DNA of 64,000 nucleotides from Alphaproteobacteria bacterium (lineage in GTDB: Bacteria > Pseudomonadota > Alphaproteobacteria > Micropepsales > Micropepsaceae). The stretch is taken from the NCBI GenBank assembly GCA_020852655.1, contig JADZAI010000106.1, forward strand, positions 62,001 to 126,000. The letters run 5' to 3'. The notes under the pieces are model-generated. The model was not told the DNA's origin. It saw only the letters and a list, made by a program, of their open reading frames with translations, and ran no database searches. Shown in pieces: positions 31,631 to 39,437 of the stretch; within the stretch, counting starts at the first letter, position 1, and every line of letters starts with the position of its first letter. The position numbers were made by a program, and so were the translations under genes.

Positions 31631-33115
31631 CTAGCCGGTTCGCGCAGCCGCGTTGAGCCCCGCCAGCACGGACGAGACGGCGCTGGGCAGGTCGTCCGCC
31701 GTCATCCCGATGCCGGCCTGACGCGCCGCTGCGCCATGCAGGAAGACGCCCGCGCAGGCCGCATCGAACGGCGGCAGGCCCTGGGCCAGCAGGCCGCCGA
31801 TCATCCCTGCGAGCACATCGCCGCTGCCGGCCGTCGCGAGATAGGGCGGCGCCTGGTCGTCGATTGCTGCGCTGCCGTCGGGCGCCGCGATCACCGTGTC
31901 GGCGCCCTTGAAGAGGATCGTAACCCCGGAACGGCGCGCCGCGGCGCGGGCGGCCGCCAGCTTGCCGATGCGCGGCAGCTCCTGTGCGATATCGGGATAG
32001 AGCCTTGCGAATTCGCCCTCATGCGGAGTCGCGACGCAGCGGTCGTGGAGCGGCAGGCCGGAATCCCTGGCGACCAGCGTCAGCGCGTCGGCATCGAGCA
32101 CACTCGCGCGCCGCGCCTCCAGCACCTGGCGCAGCTGCGCCGCGGCGGCGTCATCGAGGCCCAGCCCCGGCCCGACGACGACGGCATTCCGGCGGGCATC
32201 GCCAAGGAGGTCGGCCAGAGGATCGGTGCGCACCATGATCGCCGACAGATGCGCCCGGTGCAGCGCGGCCGCGCCGGCGTCGGCGGCGATAGTTGTAAGC
32301 CCGGCGCCCGCCCGTGCGGCGCCCTGAGCCGCGAGCCGCGCGGCGCCCGCGCTGTTCGCGCCCCCCGAGACGACGAGGCAATGCCCGCGCCGGTATTTGT
32401 GCGTGTCGAGCTTCGCCGGCGCCAGATGCCCGCCGGCAAGAGCCCATGTGTTCTCCGCGCTGCCCTCCAAGGCGCGCAGGCAGGCCGCCTGCGGCATGCC
32501 GATATCGGCCACCACGACGTCACCGCATTGTGCACGCCCCGGCATCAGCAAATGCCCCGGCTTGCGCCGCACGAAGGTGACCGTGAGGCCGGCATGAAAG
32601 GCGATGCCGCCCAGCGCCAGGCCGGTGTCGCCGTGGATGCCGCTCGGGACATCGACCGCGACGATACGGTCGCGCATGCGCGCCGATGCCGCGGCCAGCC
32701 GCGCCGCATGGCCCTCGAGGGGCCGGGAAAGGCCGGCGCCGAACAGCGCATCGACGAAGAGTCCGGCCATCGGATTGTCCTGCGAGACCGGCAGCGTCTC
32801 GCCGGTCCAGCGCCGGAAGGCCTCGGCGGCATCGCCCTTCAGGAGCGAAATATCGCCGAGCGCTTCGCACCACACCGGCCAGCCGCGCTGCGCGAGGAGG
32901 CGCGCCACGACATAGCCGTCGCCGCCATTGTTGCCCGGTCCGCACAGCACGGCGGTCGGGCGCGGCGTGAAGCGCCGGCCGATGGCGTCGGCGACGGCGC
33001 AGCCGGCCTTCTCCATCAGCGTCATCGACGGCACGCCGCACTCCGGCGCGGCGGCATCGGCGGCGCCCATCTCGGCCACTGTCATCAGCCGTTCGAGCGA
33101 GGCCGCGACGCGCAT
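31631..33115 (-). CDS. nnr: Bifunctional NAD(P)H-hydrate epimerase/dehydratase
   Basis: A 494-residue fusion. Residues 1-210 are the YjeF_N epimerase (CGPGNNGGDGYVVARLLAQRG, VDALFGAGLSRPLEG, VDVPSGIHGDTG); residues 225-494 are the ADP/ATP-dependent dehydratase (KYRRGHCLVVSGG, VVGPGLGLDD, TPHEGEFARLYP, and the nucleotide-binding TAGSGDVLAGMIGGLLAQG). Together they repair hydrated NAD(P)H. The ATG overlaps the amidase stop (ATGA). Start choice: the frame stays open far upstream through the amidase gene but without family resemblance. Confidence 0.93.
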   Translation of the reverse strand: MRVAASLERLMTVAEMGAADAAAPECGVPSMTLMEKAGCAVADAIGRRFTPRPTAVLCGPGNNGGDGYVVARLLAQRGWPVWCEALGDISLLKGDAAEAFRRWTGETLPVSQDNPMAGLFVDALFGAGLSRPLEGHAARLAAASARMRDRIVAVDVPSGIHGDTGLALGGIAFHAGLTVTFVRRKPGHLLMPGRAQCGDVVVADIGMPQAACLRALEGSAENTWALAGGHLAPAKLDTHKYRRGHCLVVSGGANSAGAARLAAQGAARAGAGLTTIAADAGAAALHRAHLSAIMVRTDPLADLLGDARRNAVVVGPGLGLDDAAAAQLRQVLEARRASVLDADALTLVARDSGLPLHDRCVATPHEGEFARLYPDIAQELPRIGKLAAARAAARRSGVTILFKGADTVIAAPDGSAAIDDQAPPYLATAGSGDVLAGMIGGLLAQGLPPFDAACAGVFLHGAAARQAGIGMTADDLPSAVSSVLAGLNAAARTG

Positions 33116-34527
33116 CAGAAGTCCGGCGCGTGGCGGCGATGTTCCGGTCGCCCCATCTCGAATGTCGCTGCGGCGCGCAGGACGCCTGCATCGTCGAACA
33201 TGCGGCCCACGATCTGGAGCCCGATCGGCAGCCCGGCCGACGTGAAGCCGCAATTGATCGAACAGGCCGGCTGCTGGGTCAGATTGAACGGATAGGAAAA
33301 CGGCGTCCACGGCATCCAGAGCCAATAAGGGTCGGTCTCGCCCGGGGCGATCCGGTCGAGCCCGAACGCCGGAACGGCCGTCGCCGGCGTGAGCAGGAAG
33401 TCGAAATTCTCCATCCACACGCGCATCTGCGAGCCATAGCGGCCACGCGCCAGGGTCGCTTCGAAGAACTCCGCCAGCGTGTATTTCAATCCCTCGGCGA
33501 CCATCTGGCGGAGGCCGGGATCGAGCAGCGCCTGCTTCTCCTGAGGCAACGTGCCCAGATACTGCCCCGCCGCGCCGAACCACAGGGTGCGGAATATCTC
33601 GGAGGGATCGCTGAGCGGCGGATCGACTTCGTCCACCTGCGCGCCGAAATCCTGGAACGCCAGCGCGGCCTGCTTCACGGCCTCACGGATCTCCGGGTCC
33701 ACCGCCGGCGCAAACCCGAGCGTCGGGCAATAGGCGATGCGCGCGCCCTTGATTCCGGCCGCGAGGGCCGCGGTGTAGTCGTCGACGTCCGGCGGCACCT
33801 GATGCCAGTCGCGCGCATCCGCCTTCGCCATCGCGTTCAGCAGGAGTGCTGCATCCGTGACCGTCCGCGCCATCGGGCCGACATGCGCGAGCGTGCCGAA
33901 CGGCGACAGCGGATAGGCCGCAACGCGCCCGAAGCTCGGCTTCAGTCCGAACGTTCCCGTGAACGACGCCGGGATACGCACCGATCCGCCGCCGTCCGTG
34001 CCGAGGGCGAGCGGCGCGAAACCGGCCGCCAAGGCCGCCGCGGAGCCGCCGCTCGAACCGCCCGGCGTTTTCGACAGGTCCCACGGATTGCGCGTCGTAC
34101 CCGTCAGCGGCGAGTCATTGGAGCCCTTGAAGCCGAACTCCGGTGTCGTCGTCTTGCCGAGCAGCACGGCGCCGGCCTCGCGCAAGCGCGCCACCGACGG
34201 CGCGTCCTCGGCCCAGGCCTGGTTGCGGTCGACCGTGCGCGAGCCGCGCAGCGTCGGCCAGCCTTTGGTCAGCAGCAGATCCTTGACCGCGACCGGCACG
34301 CCGTCGAGCGGCGACAGCGGCTCGCCCGCCGACCAGCGCTCCTCGCTGGCATAGGCCTGGGCGATCGTCGCGTCGCTGTCGATCACGCAGAAGGCATTCA
34401 CCCGCGCATCCAGCGCATCGATGCGGCCCAGCAGGCCCTCCGCGATCTCCACCGGCGAGAAGGAACCCGCGGCATAGCCGGCGCTCAGCTCGGCCGCCGT
34501 CATCCATTGCGGGTCGTCGTCGCTCAT
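33115..34527 (-). CDS. Amidase-signature family amidase
   Basis: A 470-residue amidase with the Ser-cisSer-Lys triad: Lys82 in VAVKDLLLTKG, Ser near 158 in TPGGSSGGSAAALAAG, and Ser182 in LGTDGGGSVRIPAS. The C-terminal part has QQPACSINCGFTSAGLPIGL, typical of the family. It hydrolyses an amide or acyl-glutamyl link; it is not GatA, as no gatB or gatC lies nearby and length and wording fit stand-alone amidases. The ATG at 34527 (MSDDDPQWM) is preferred to one 36 bases upstream. It is coupled to nnr. Confidence 0.88.
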   Translation of the reverse strand: MSDDDPQWMTAAELSAGYAAGSFSPVEIAEGLLGRIDALDARVNAFCVIDSDATIAQAYASEERWSAGEPLSPLDGVPVAVKDLLLTKGWPTLRGSRTVDRNQAWAEDAPSVARLREAGAVLLGKTTTPEFGFKGSNDSPLTGTTRNPWDLSKTPGGSSGGSAAALAAGFAPLALGTDGGGSVRIPASFTGTFGLKPSFGRVAAYPLSPFGTLAHVGPMARTVTDAALLLNAMAKADARDWHQVPPDVDDYTAALAAGIKGARIAYCPTLGFAPAVDPEIREAVKQAALAFQDFGAQVDEVDPPLSDPSEIFRTLWFGAAGQYLGTLPQEKQALLDPGLRQMVAEGLKYTLAEFFEATLARGRYGSQMRVWMENFDFLLTPATAVPAFGLDRIAPGETDPYWLWMPWTPFSYPFNLTQQPACSINCGFTSAGLPIGLQIVGRMFDDAGVLRAAATFEMGRPEHRRHAPDF

Positions 34528-34546
34528 CGCCGCTTCGTCCTTCCCG

Positions 34547-35002
34547 TCAGTTGAACACGCCATGCGTGAACATCACCACGATGATCAGAGAGACCACCGA
34601 CGTGATGAAGCCGAGCACCGAGAGGATGAAACTCCACCAGAAAGTATTCAAGCGCAGGCGGATGTAGCGCGCCTTCATCTCGGCATACTCGTCCGGCGCG
34701 GCCGGAACCGCGTCAGCCTCCTGCCGTTCCTCCGGCTCGTCCTTCAGGAAGGCGAGATAGCCGCCCTTCAGTGCCCAGAAGCGGCCCGCATTGGTCAGGC
34801 GGATCTGGCTGCGATCCTCCGAGCAGTAGCGTGCCATGCGCGAGCTCACGAGGATCGCCGCACCGTCGCGCGCCGCCGTGAGGCGCTCGGCCTCCTCGCC
34901 GGCGAAACCGGCCGACTGGTCGAAGAAGTCGAGCCGCCGCGTGTCGTAGGCCGCCTGCAAGAGGATGTCGGCCGCCTGTTCCTTCGTCGTCGCCTCCGCC
35001 AT
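34547..35002 (-). CDS. Tail-anchored hypothetical membrane protein
   Basis: A 151-residue protein beginning MAEATTKEQAADILLQAAYD. Most of it is cytosolic and helical, with a small winged-helix-like stretch (DRSQIRLTNAGRFWALKGGY, 66-85), and it ends with a hydrophobic segment of about 25 residues (WWSFILSVLGFITSVVSLII) and a very short tail. It may be a membrane-anchored regulator; no family is recognised. Five bases separate it from the upstream phosphatase gene, so they are probably co-transcribed. Confidence 0.65.
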   Translation of the reverse strand: MAEATTKEQAADILLQAAYDTRRLDFFDQSAGFAGEEAERLTAARDGAAILVSSRMARYCSEDRSQIRLTNAGRFWALKGGYLAFLKDEPEERQEADAVPAAPDEYAEMKARYIRLRLNTFWWSFILSVLGFITSVVSLIIVVMFTHGVFN

Positions 35003-35007
35003 GCGCC

Positions 35008-35556
35008 TTACCGGACGACCGTCGCCGCTTCGCGCCCCTTCTCGATCAGCGTCAACCGCCTGCCGTCGGTTTCCAGCACCGTGATCGACCCGTTGCCCGG
35101 CGAGAAATGCACCACCGTGTCGTCGTCGAGGGCCGCACCCACCGCGACGTTGATCGCGACGAAATGGCTGAAGATCGCGCAATCCGCCCTCTGCGCGACA
35201 AGGCACGCGACCACGGAGTCCTTCCAGGCCCGCCGCGGCGCATCCGCCGCCGACCAGGCCCCCGCCATGATCGCGCGCAGCCAGTCGCCGCGCTGGTCCA
35301 GCGGAATGTCGGGCGACGGGACTTCGGCCACGCCCGGCTCGATCCGCGCGTGGGTTTCCCACAGGCGCTCCAGCGGCGCTGCCGTCTCGCGGGCGCGCGC
35401 CAGGGGGCTCGACAGGATCGCCAGCGGCCCCTTCGGCGCCAGCGCACGCGCCGCGGCCTCGGCCTCTTCGCGGCCCAATGGCGACAGCCCCGGATCGTGC
35501 GCCTCCGCCCAGGTCGACGCCGCCTGGCCGTGCCGGACGAGATAGAGACGCGCCAT
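35008..35556 (-). CDS. Histidine phosphatase family protein
   Basis: A 182-residue enzyme starting MARLYLVRHGQAAST with the phospho-acceptor His9 in the RHG motif. LSPLGREEAEAAARAL, ILSSPLARARETAAPLER (second Arg) and IFSHFVAINVAVGAAL (second His) complete the active site. The group includes SixA, cobalamin phosphatases and phosphoglycerate mutases; the short form without other domains suggests a small-molecule or protein phosphohistidine phosphatase. The ATG has AAGG upstream. A longer open frame to 35700 adds no conserved residues. Confidence 0.88.
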   Translation of the reverse strand: MARLYLVRHGQAASTWAEAHDPGLSPLGREEAEAAARALAPKGPLAILSSPLARARETAAPLERLWETHARIEPGVAEVPSPDIPLDQRGDWLRAIMAGAWSAADAPRRAWKDSVVACLVAQRADCAIFSHFVAINVAVGAALDDDTVVHFSPGNGSITVLETDGRRLTLIEKGREAATVVR

Positions 35557-35698
35557 GCCTTGTCCTCGAATTGCTCGGGCGCGATGTCGCGCGGTCGCAG
35601 GTGATTTGTCCAGTTCCGCACCGTCAGGACTGGCATCGGCCGGAAGCCGCAGGTTAAGTGCCGCCCACAACAGAACGACGATCAGGGAGGCCCCTGCC

Positions 35699-35725
35699 AT
35701 GACCGGATGCCGTCAGGCCCGATGA
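35699..35725 (+). promoter_or_regulatory. Eight-codon leader ORF overlapping the APH-like start
   Basis: AGGGAGG at 35684-35690 is an excellent ribosome-binding site eight bases before an ATG at 35699. This ATG opens MTGCRQAR and stops with a TGA (35723-35725) that overlaps the ATG at 35722 of the kinase gene. The kinase has no ribosome-binding site of its own here, so it is probably translated by re-initiation. Confidence 0.5.
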
Positions 35726-36816
35726 GCGGATTGGAACTCGCGCGCTTCCAGGAGGACGTGACCGAGGCGTGGCTGACGCAGGCGCTGCGCCAGGCCGGCG
35801 TGCTGCGCGACGCCAAGGTCATCGGCCTCACCACCAGGCGCGTCGGCAACGGCATGTTCGGCGACAGCGTCCGCTTCGGCATCACCTATGACCGCGCGGA
35901 GGACGAGGCGCCTGCCAGTGTCGTCGGCAAGTTCGCCTCCAAAGACCCGGTCAGCCGCGCCAACGGCGCCTCGGTCGGCCTCTACGAGACGGAGATCAAC
36001 TTCTACCGCTCGTTCCGGTCCTCGGTCGATATCCGCACGCCGCGGCCCTATGTCGTCGACATCGACGACGCGACCAAGGAATTCACGCTGATCCTGGAAG
36101 ACCTGACGCCCGCCCGCGGCGGCGACCAGCTTACCGGATGTTCGATCGATGACGCCGTGCGCGCGATGGACCAGGCGGCGGCGCTGCACGGGCCGCGCTG
36201 GGGCGATCCGGCGCTGCTGGAAATCCCCTGGATGAACCGGCGGGGCGATACGAACGCCTTCATCCAGGAAGGCTTCAAAGGCTATTTCGGCGAGTTCCAC
36301 GCACGCTATTGCGACATGCTGGAGCCGGAATACATGGCCGAATGCCAGCGCTTCAGCGACCAGATCGGGCAGTATTTCGCGCCGCGTCCGACGCCGCCCG
36401 CGCCGCAGCACACCGATTTCCGCCTCGACAACATGCTGTTCGACGCCAAAGGCGGCAGTGTGCCTCTGGCGGTGCTCGACTGGCAATCGATCAGCACCGG
36501 CTCGGCGATGCTCGACGTCGCTTATTTCATCGGCGCCGGCCTGCTGCCCGATGTCCGGCGGCAGCACGAGGAACGGCTGGTCCGGCACTATCTGGACAGA
36601 CTGCGCGGCTATGGCGTGACCGGCTATGGCTGGGACACCGCATGGCTGCACTACCGGCTCGGCCTGCTCCAGGGCGTCTTCACGGCGATCTTCGCGTCGG
36701 TCGTCACCGGGCGTACCGAGCGCGGCGACCAGATGTTCATGACGATGGCCCGCCGCCATTGCCAGCATTCGATCGACCTGGAGTCGCTGAAGGCCTTGCG
36801 CGCATTCGCCGGCTGA
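35722..36816 (+). CDS. Aminoglycoside-phosphotransferase-fold kinase
   Basis: A 364-residue kinase-fold protein. The nucleotide-binding part has VGNGMFGDSVRFGITY and an ion-pair Lys in SVVGKFASKDP; the catalytic loop QHTDFRLDNMLFD carries the Asp and Asn, and VLDWQSISTGSAMLDVAYFI the metal Asp. It belongs to the APH/ecdysteroid-kinase-like group often seen near acyl-CoA enzymes in actinobacteria and proteobacteria; it is not a recognisable drug-resistance enzyme. The start at 35722 is chosen because a short leader ORF ends there; an ATG at 35707 in the same frame is also possible. It diverges from the phosphatase gene. Confidence 0.8.
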   Translation: MSGLELARFQEDVTEAWLTQALRQAGVLRDAKVIGLTTRRVGNGMFGDSVRFGITYDRAEDEAPASVVGKFASKDPVSRANGASVGLYETEINFYRSFRSSVDIRTPRPYVVDIDDATKEFTLILEDLTPARGGDQLTGCSIDDAVRAMDQAAALHGPRWGDPALLEIPWMNRRGDTNAFIQEGFKGYFGEFHARYCDMLEPEYMAECQRFSDQIGQYFAPRPTPPAPQHTDFRLDNMLFDAKGGSVPLAVLDWQSISTGSAMLDVAYFIGAGLLPDVRRQHEERLVRHYLDRLRGYGVTGYGWDTAWLHYRLGLLQGVFTAIFASVVTGRTERGDQMFMTMARRHCQHSIDLESLKALRAFAG

Positions 36817-36888
36817 CGCGGCCCGTCATCCGATCGGGGCCGCGGCGCGTATGGACTGAAGCGAAACCCTTCAACCGGAGTAAGTCCC

Positions 36889-37530
36889 ATGCTCACCGTC
36901 CATCATCTCGGCGTGTCGCAATCGGAACGGATCGTCTGGCTCTGCGAGGAACTGGGCATCCCCTATGAGCTGAAACGCTACGACCGCGACGCCGTCACGC
37001 GCATGGCGCCGGCCGACTACAAGGCGCTGCACCCGATGGGGATCGCGCCGGTCATCACCGATGGCGACCTCGTGCTCGGCGAATCCGCAGCGATCATGGA
37101 CTATATCCTCGCCAGATACGGCGACGGCCGGCTGGCGGTCGGCAAGGACGCGCCGAACTTCGCGGACTATCTCTTCTGGTATCACTTCGCGAACGGCACG
37201 ATGCTGCCCAGCGGCATGAACGCGATGATCCTGAGCCTGCTGGGCGTGGAGAAGGCCTCGCAGATCGGCCAGGCGCTCATGAGCCGCGCGGACCGGTCGC
37301 ATGCGATCGTCGAGGAGCGGCTGGGCAAGGTCCCCTATTTCGCCGGCGACGCATTCACCGCCGCCGACATCATCATGGTCTTCGGCCTGACCACGATGCG
37401 CGCCTTCGCGCCACGCGACCTCGCACCCTATCCGAACATCCTCGCCTATCTTCAGCGCATCGGCGCGCGGCCGGCCTACCGGCGCGCCATGGCAAAGGGC
37501 GACCCCGACATGCCGCCGCTGCTGACCTAG
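36889..37530 (+). CDS. Glutathione S-transferase
   Basis: A 213-residue GST: thioredoxin-like N-terminal domain (LTVHHLGVSQSERIVWLCEE with the catalytic Ser, MGIAPVITDGDLVLGESAAIMDYI carrying the cis-Pro and GSH-binding ES pair), followed by the all-helical domain (PYFAGDAFTAADIIMVFGL). It conjugates glutathione to electrophiles or acts as a peroxidase; the substrate is unknown. GGAG lies eight bases before the ATG. It follows the kinase after 72 bases and overlaps the convergent NTF2-like gene by four bases. Confidence 0.9.
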   Translation: MLTVHHLGVSQSERIVWLCEELGIPYELKRYDRDAVTRMAPADYKALHPMGIAPVITDGDLVLGESAAIMDYILARYGDGRLAVGKDAPNFADYLFWYHFANGTMLPSGMNAMILSLLGVEKASQIGQALMSRADRSHAIVEERLGKVPYFAGDAFTAADIIMVFGLTTMRAFAPRDLAPYPNILAYLQRIGARPAYRRAMAKGDPDMPPLLT

Positions 37531-37913
37531 CCTGCCGCGCCCGACAGGGCGCCGGGCTTCAGTTCGTGCACATAGACTTCGTTCAGCACGATCCGGTCGC
37601 CCTTCAGCACCACGAGGTCGAAGCCGCGCAGCGCCGGCGCGGCTTTCGGGTCGTTGCCGATCACGCAGTACCAGCGCCCGCAATAGCCGTTCGGCGTCGC
37701 CCAGATTTCCTCAGGGTCATAGCGCATCGCCGGCGTCGCGCCGAACAGGCCGGTCAGATAGGCCCGGAGGGCCTCATGCCCGATCGCGCCCGTCGGAACG
37801 CCGGGATCGTAATATTTCACGTCCTCTGCGTAGAATTTGAGCAGCCCGTCGACATCCTTGTTGGTCCAGCATTGGAGCCAACGCGCGTTGTAGTCCTTGA
37901 GGTCCAGGCTCAT
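37527..37913 (-). CDS. NTF2/SnoaL-like protein
   Basis: A 128-residue single-domain cone-fold protein (LQCWTNKDVDGLLKFYAEDVKYYDPG, HEALRAYLTGLF, YCGRWYCVIG, VVLKGDRIVLNEVYVHEL). SnoaL-like proteins bind small hydrophobic ligands or act as isomerases or hydratases. Its ATG overlaps the stop of the FAD monooxygenase gene (ATGA), so both are probably made together and may act on the same compound. Confidence 0.82.
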   Translation of the reverse strand: MSLDLKDYNARWLQCWTNKDVDGLLKFYAEDVKYYDPGVPTGAIGHEALRAYLTGLFGATPAMRYDPEEIWATPNGYCGRWYCVIGNDPKAAPALRGFDLVVLKGDRIVLNEVYVHELKPGALSGAAG

Positions 37914-39151
37914 GCCGCTTCTCCCAGCACGCGTGCGCGGTGTTCGGGGGTGAAGAATTCGGGACCGATCGACTCCGGCCCGGCCATGATCGCGAAGGCG
38001 TGGATGCCGAGCGAGGGATCCTTGCTGCGGCGCTCTTCCAGGGCACGGCGGCGCTCGCGGGGCGCGGGGCCGAACTCGGCGTCGATCGTGGCGACCAGCG
38101 AGGCCGCGAAGCGCAGGCGCCGCATGCGCTCGGCGCGCTCGGTCGCGTAGGGTTCGAAGGCGGCCGGAGACCAGTCATCCGAAGCCTTGAGGATGTCGGT
38201 CACGAGGCGGACGTCGCGATAGGTCAGCGAAAGCCCCATGCCGATGATGGGATCGGTGCAGCCTGCCGCGTCGCCCACCAGCACCACGCCCTCGGCGAAG
38301 GGCCGGTCGGCCCAGGTGCTGTTGTTGAAGAATGTGAGCACCGGGCCGGCCGGACGTCCGTCCGCGATATGCCTGTTCGCCGGCGCGCTGTTGATGCGGA
38401 AGGCGTCGAGGAAATGCTGCGGTCCGTCCGGGCCTGCAAAGCGCCGCCGGGCCTCGAGCTCGAAGCTGCCGTAGACACGTATCCGGCCGTTGCCCTGGGG
38501 AAAGACAAGGAAGGCGAAATCCCCTTCCGTCCCGATCGCCTGCAACTTCTCGTCCCAGCCCTTGACGTCCTCGACCAGCATGCCGGCAAACAGGTGATGC
38601 GGGCGGTCCTGGTCGAGCACGATGCCGGCCGGCTCGCGCACCGTCGAGGTACGGCCGTCGGCGCCTATGATGAGCCGCGCCGTTGCGACCCTGCTCTTGC
38701 CCTCGTGCTCGAAGGCGACCTCGGGGTCGGCGCCGAAGCGCATGGAGGTCACGTCGACGCCGCGCAGGGCTTCGGCGCCGCAGCGCGCCGCCTCGTCGAA
38801 GAGCGTCTGGCAGTGATGGGGATGGCCGATGCAGAGCGGGCCCGGCACCCCTTCCACGAACATGGACAGCGGCATGGCGGCCGCCTCGGCCTCTTCCGGC
38901 GCCCGGCTTTCATCGTAGCTGACATGGCGGTCGAGATGATGTCCGCCTGCCTTGAGGAGCAGATCGTAAAGCCCCAGCCGCTTGGTCTCGGCCACGCCCC
39001 ACGGCGCGATCCACTCGCCGCGCACCTTGTCCTCGAACGTCGTGGTCCGCTCCAGCAGGAGCACGGAGCGGCCGGCCTTCGCCATCGTTGCGGCAAGCGC
39101 GCTGCCGCCGATGCCGCCGCCGATGACGATCAGATCGTAGCGGGCTGTCAT
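37910..39151 (-). CDS. FAD-dependent monooxygenase/oxidoreductase
   Basis: A 413-residue flavoprotein of the aromatic hydroxylase or geranylgeranyl-reductase type: YDLIVIGGGIGGSALAATMA (dinucleotide-binding GxGxxG), RLIIGADGRTSTVRE (DG motif) and GVVLVGDAAGCTDPIIGMGL (GD motif). A flavin monooxygenase acting on a small organic or natural-product substrate is likely. The ATG at 39151 has AGGA upstream. It is the first gene of a two-gene unit with the SnoaL-like protein. Confidence 0.87.
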   Translation of the reverse strand: MTARYDLIVIGGGIGGSALAATMAKAGRSVLLLERTTTFEDKVRGEWIAPWGVAETKRLGLYDLLLKAGGHHLDRHVSYDESRAPEEAEAAAMPLSMFVEGVPGPLCIGHPHHCQTLFDEAARCGAEALRGVDVTSMRFGADPEVAFEHEGKSRVATARLIIGADGRTSTVREPAGIVLDQDRPHHLFAGMLVEDVKGWDEKLQAIGTEGDFAFLVFPQGNGRIRVYGSFELEARRRFAGPDGPQHFLDAFRINSAPANRHIADGRPAGPVLTFFNNSTWADRPFAEGVVLVGDAAGCTDPIIGMGLSLTYRDVRLVTDILKASDDWSPAAFEPYATERAERMRRLRFAASLVATIDAEFGPAPRERRRALEERRSKDPSLGIHAFAIMAGPESIGPEFFTPEHRARVLGEAA

Positions 39152-39389
39152 TTTCCTGCTCTCCTGTTCGGCGCCGGGCCAGGGCACCCGGCGAGATTAA
39201 TTTACTTGATTTAGCGTGTTTGGAGTAGCCCGCAAACCGGCGCAACGGGGAACCGATCCTGACAGACCGTTCAGCTTCGTCTCGCGCGCGCTTGTTTTGA
39301 AATTCATCGCGTTTGGCGGGATTCTGTGCGCGTCGGTGAGCCACACCGGCTTGGGGCCCGAACATCCCCCGCAACGCAAAAGCCCCAAG

Positions 39390-39419
39390 AACGGGCCTTC
39401 CCCTGCCGGAAGGCCCGTT
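39390..39419. terminator. Bidirectional terminator hairpin after recQ
   Basis: AACGGGCCTTCC (39390-39401) and GGAAGGCCCGTT (39408-39419) form a perfect 12-bp stem with a six-base loop. CGCTTTT follows on the plus strand and CTTGGGGCTTTT on the minus strand. It lies 19 bases beyond the recQ stop. Confidence 0.85.
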
Positions 39420-39437
39420 CGCTTTTCCGGCGCCCGC

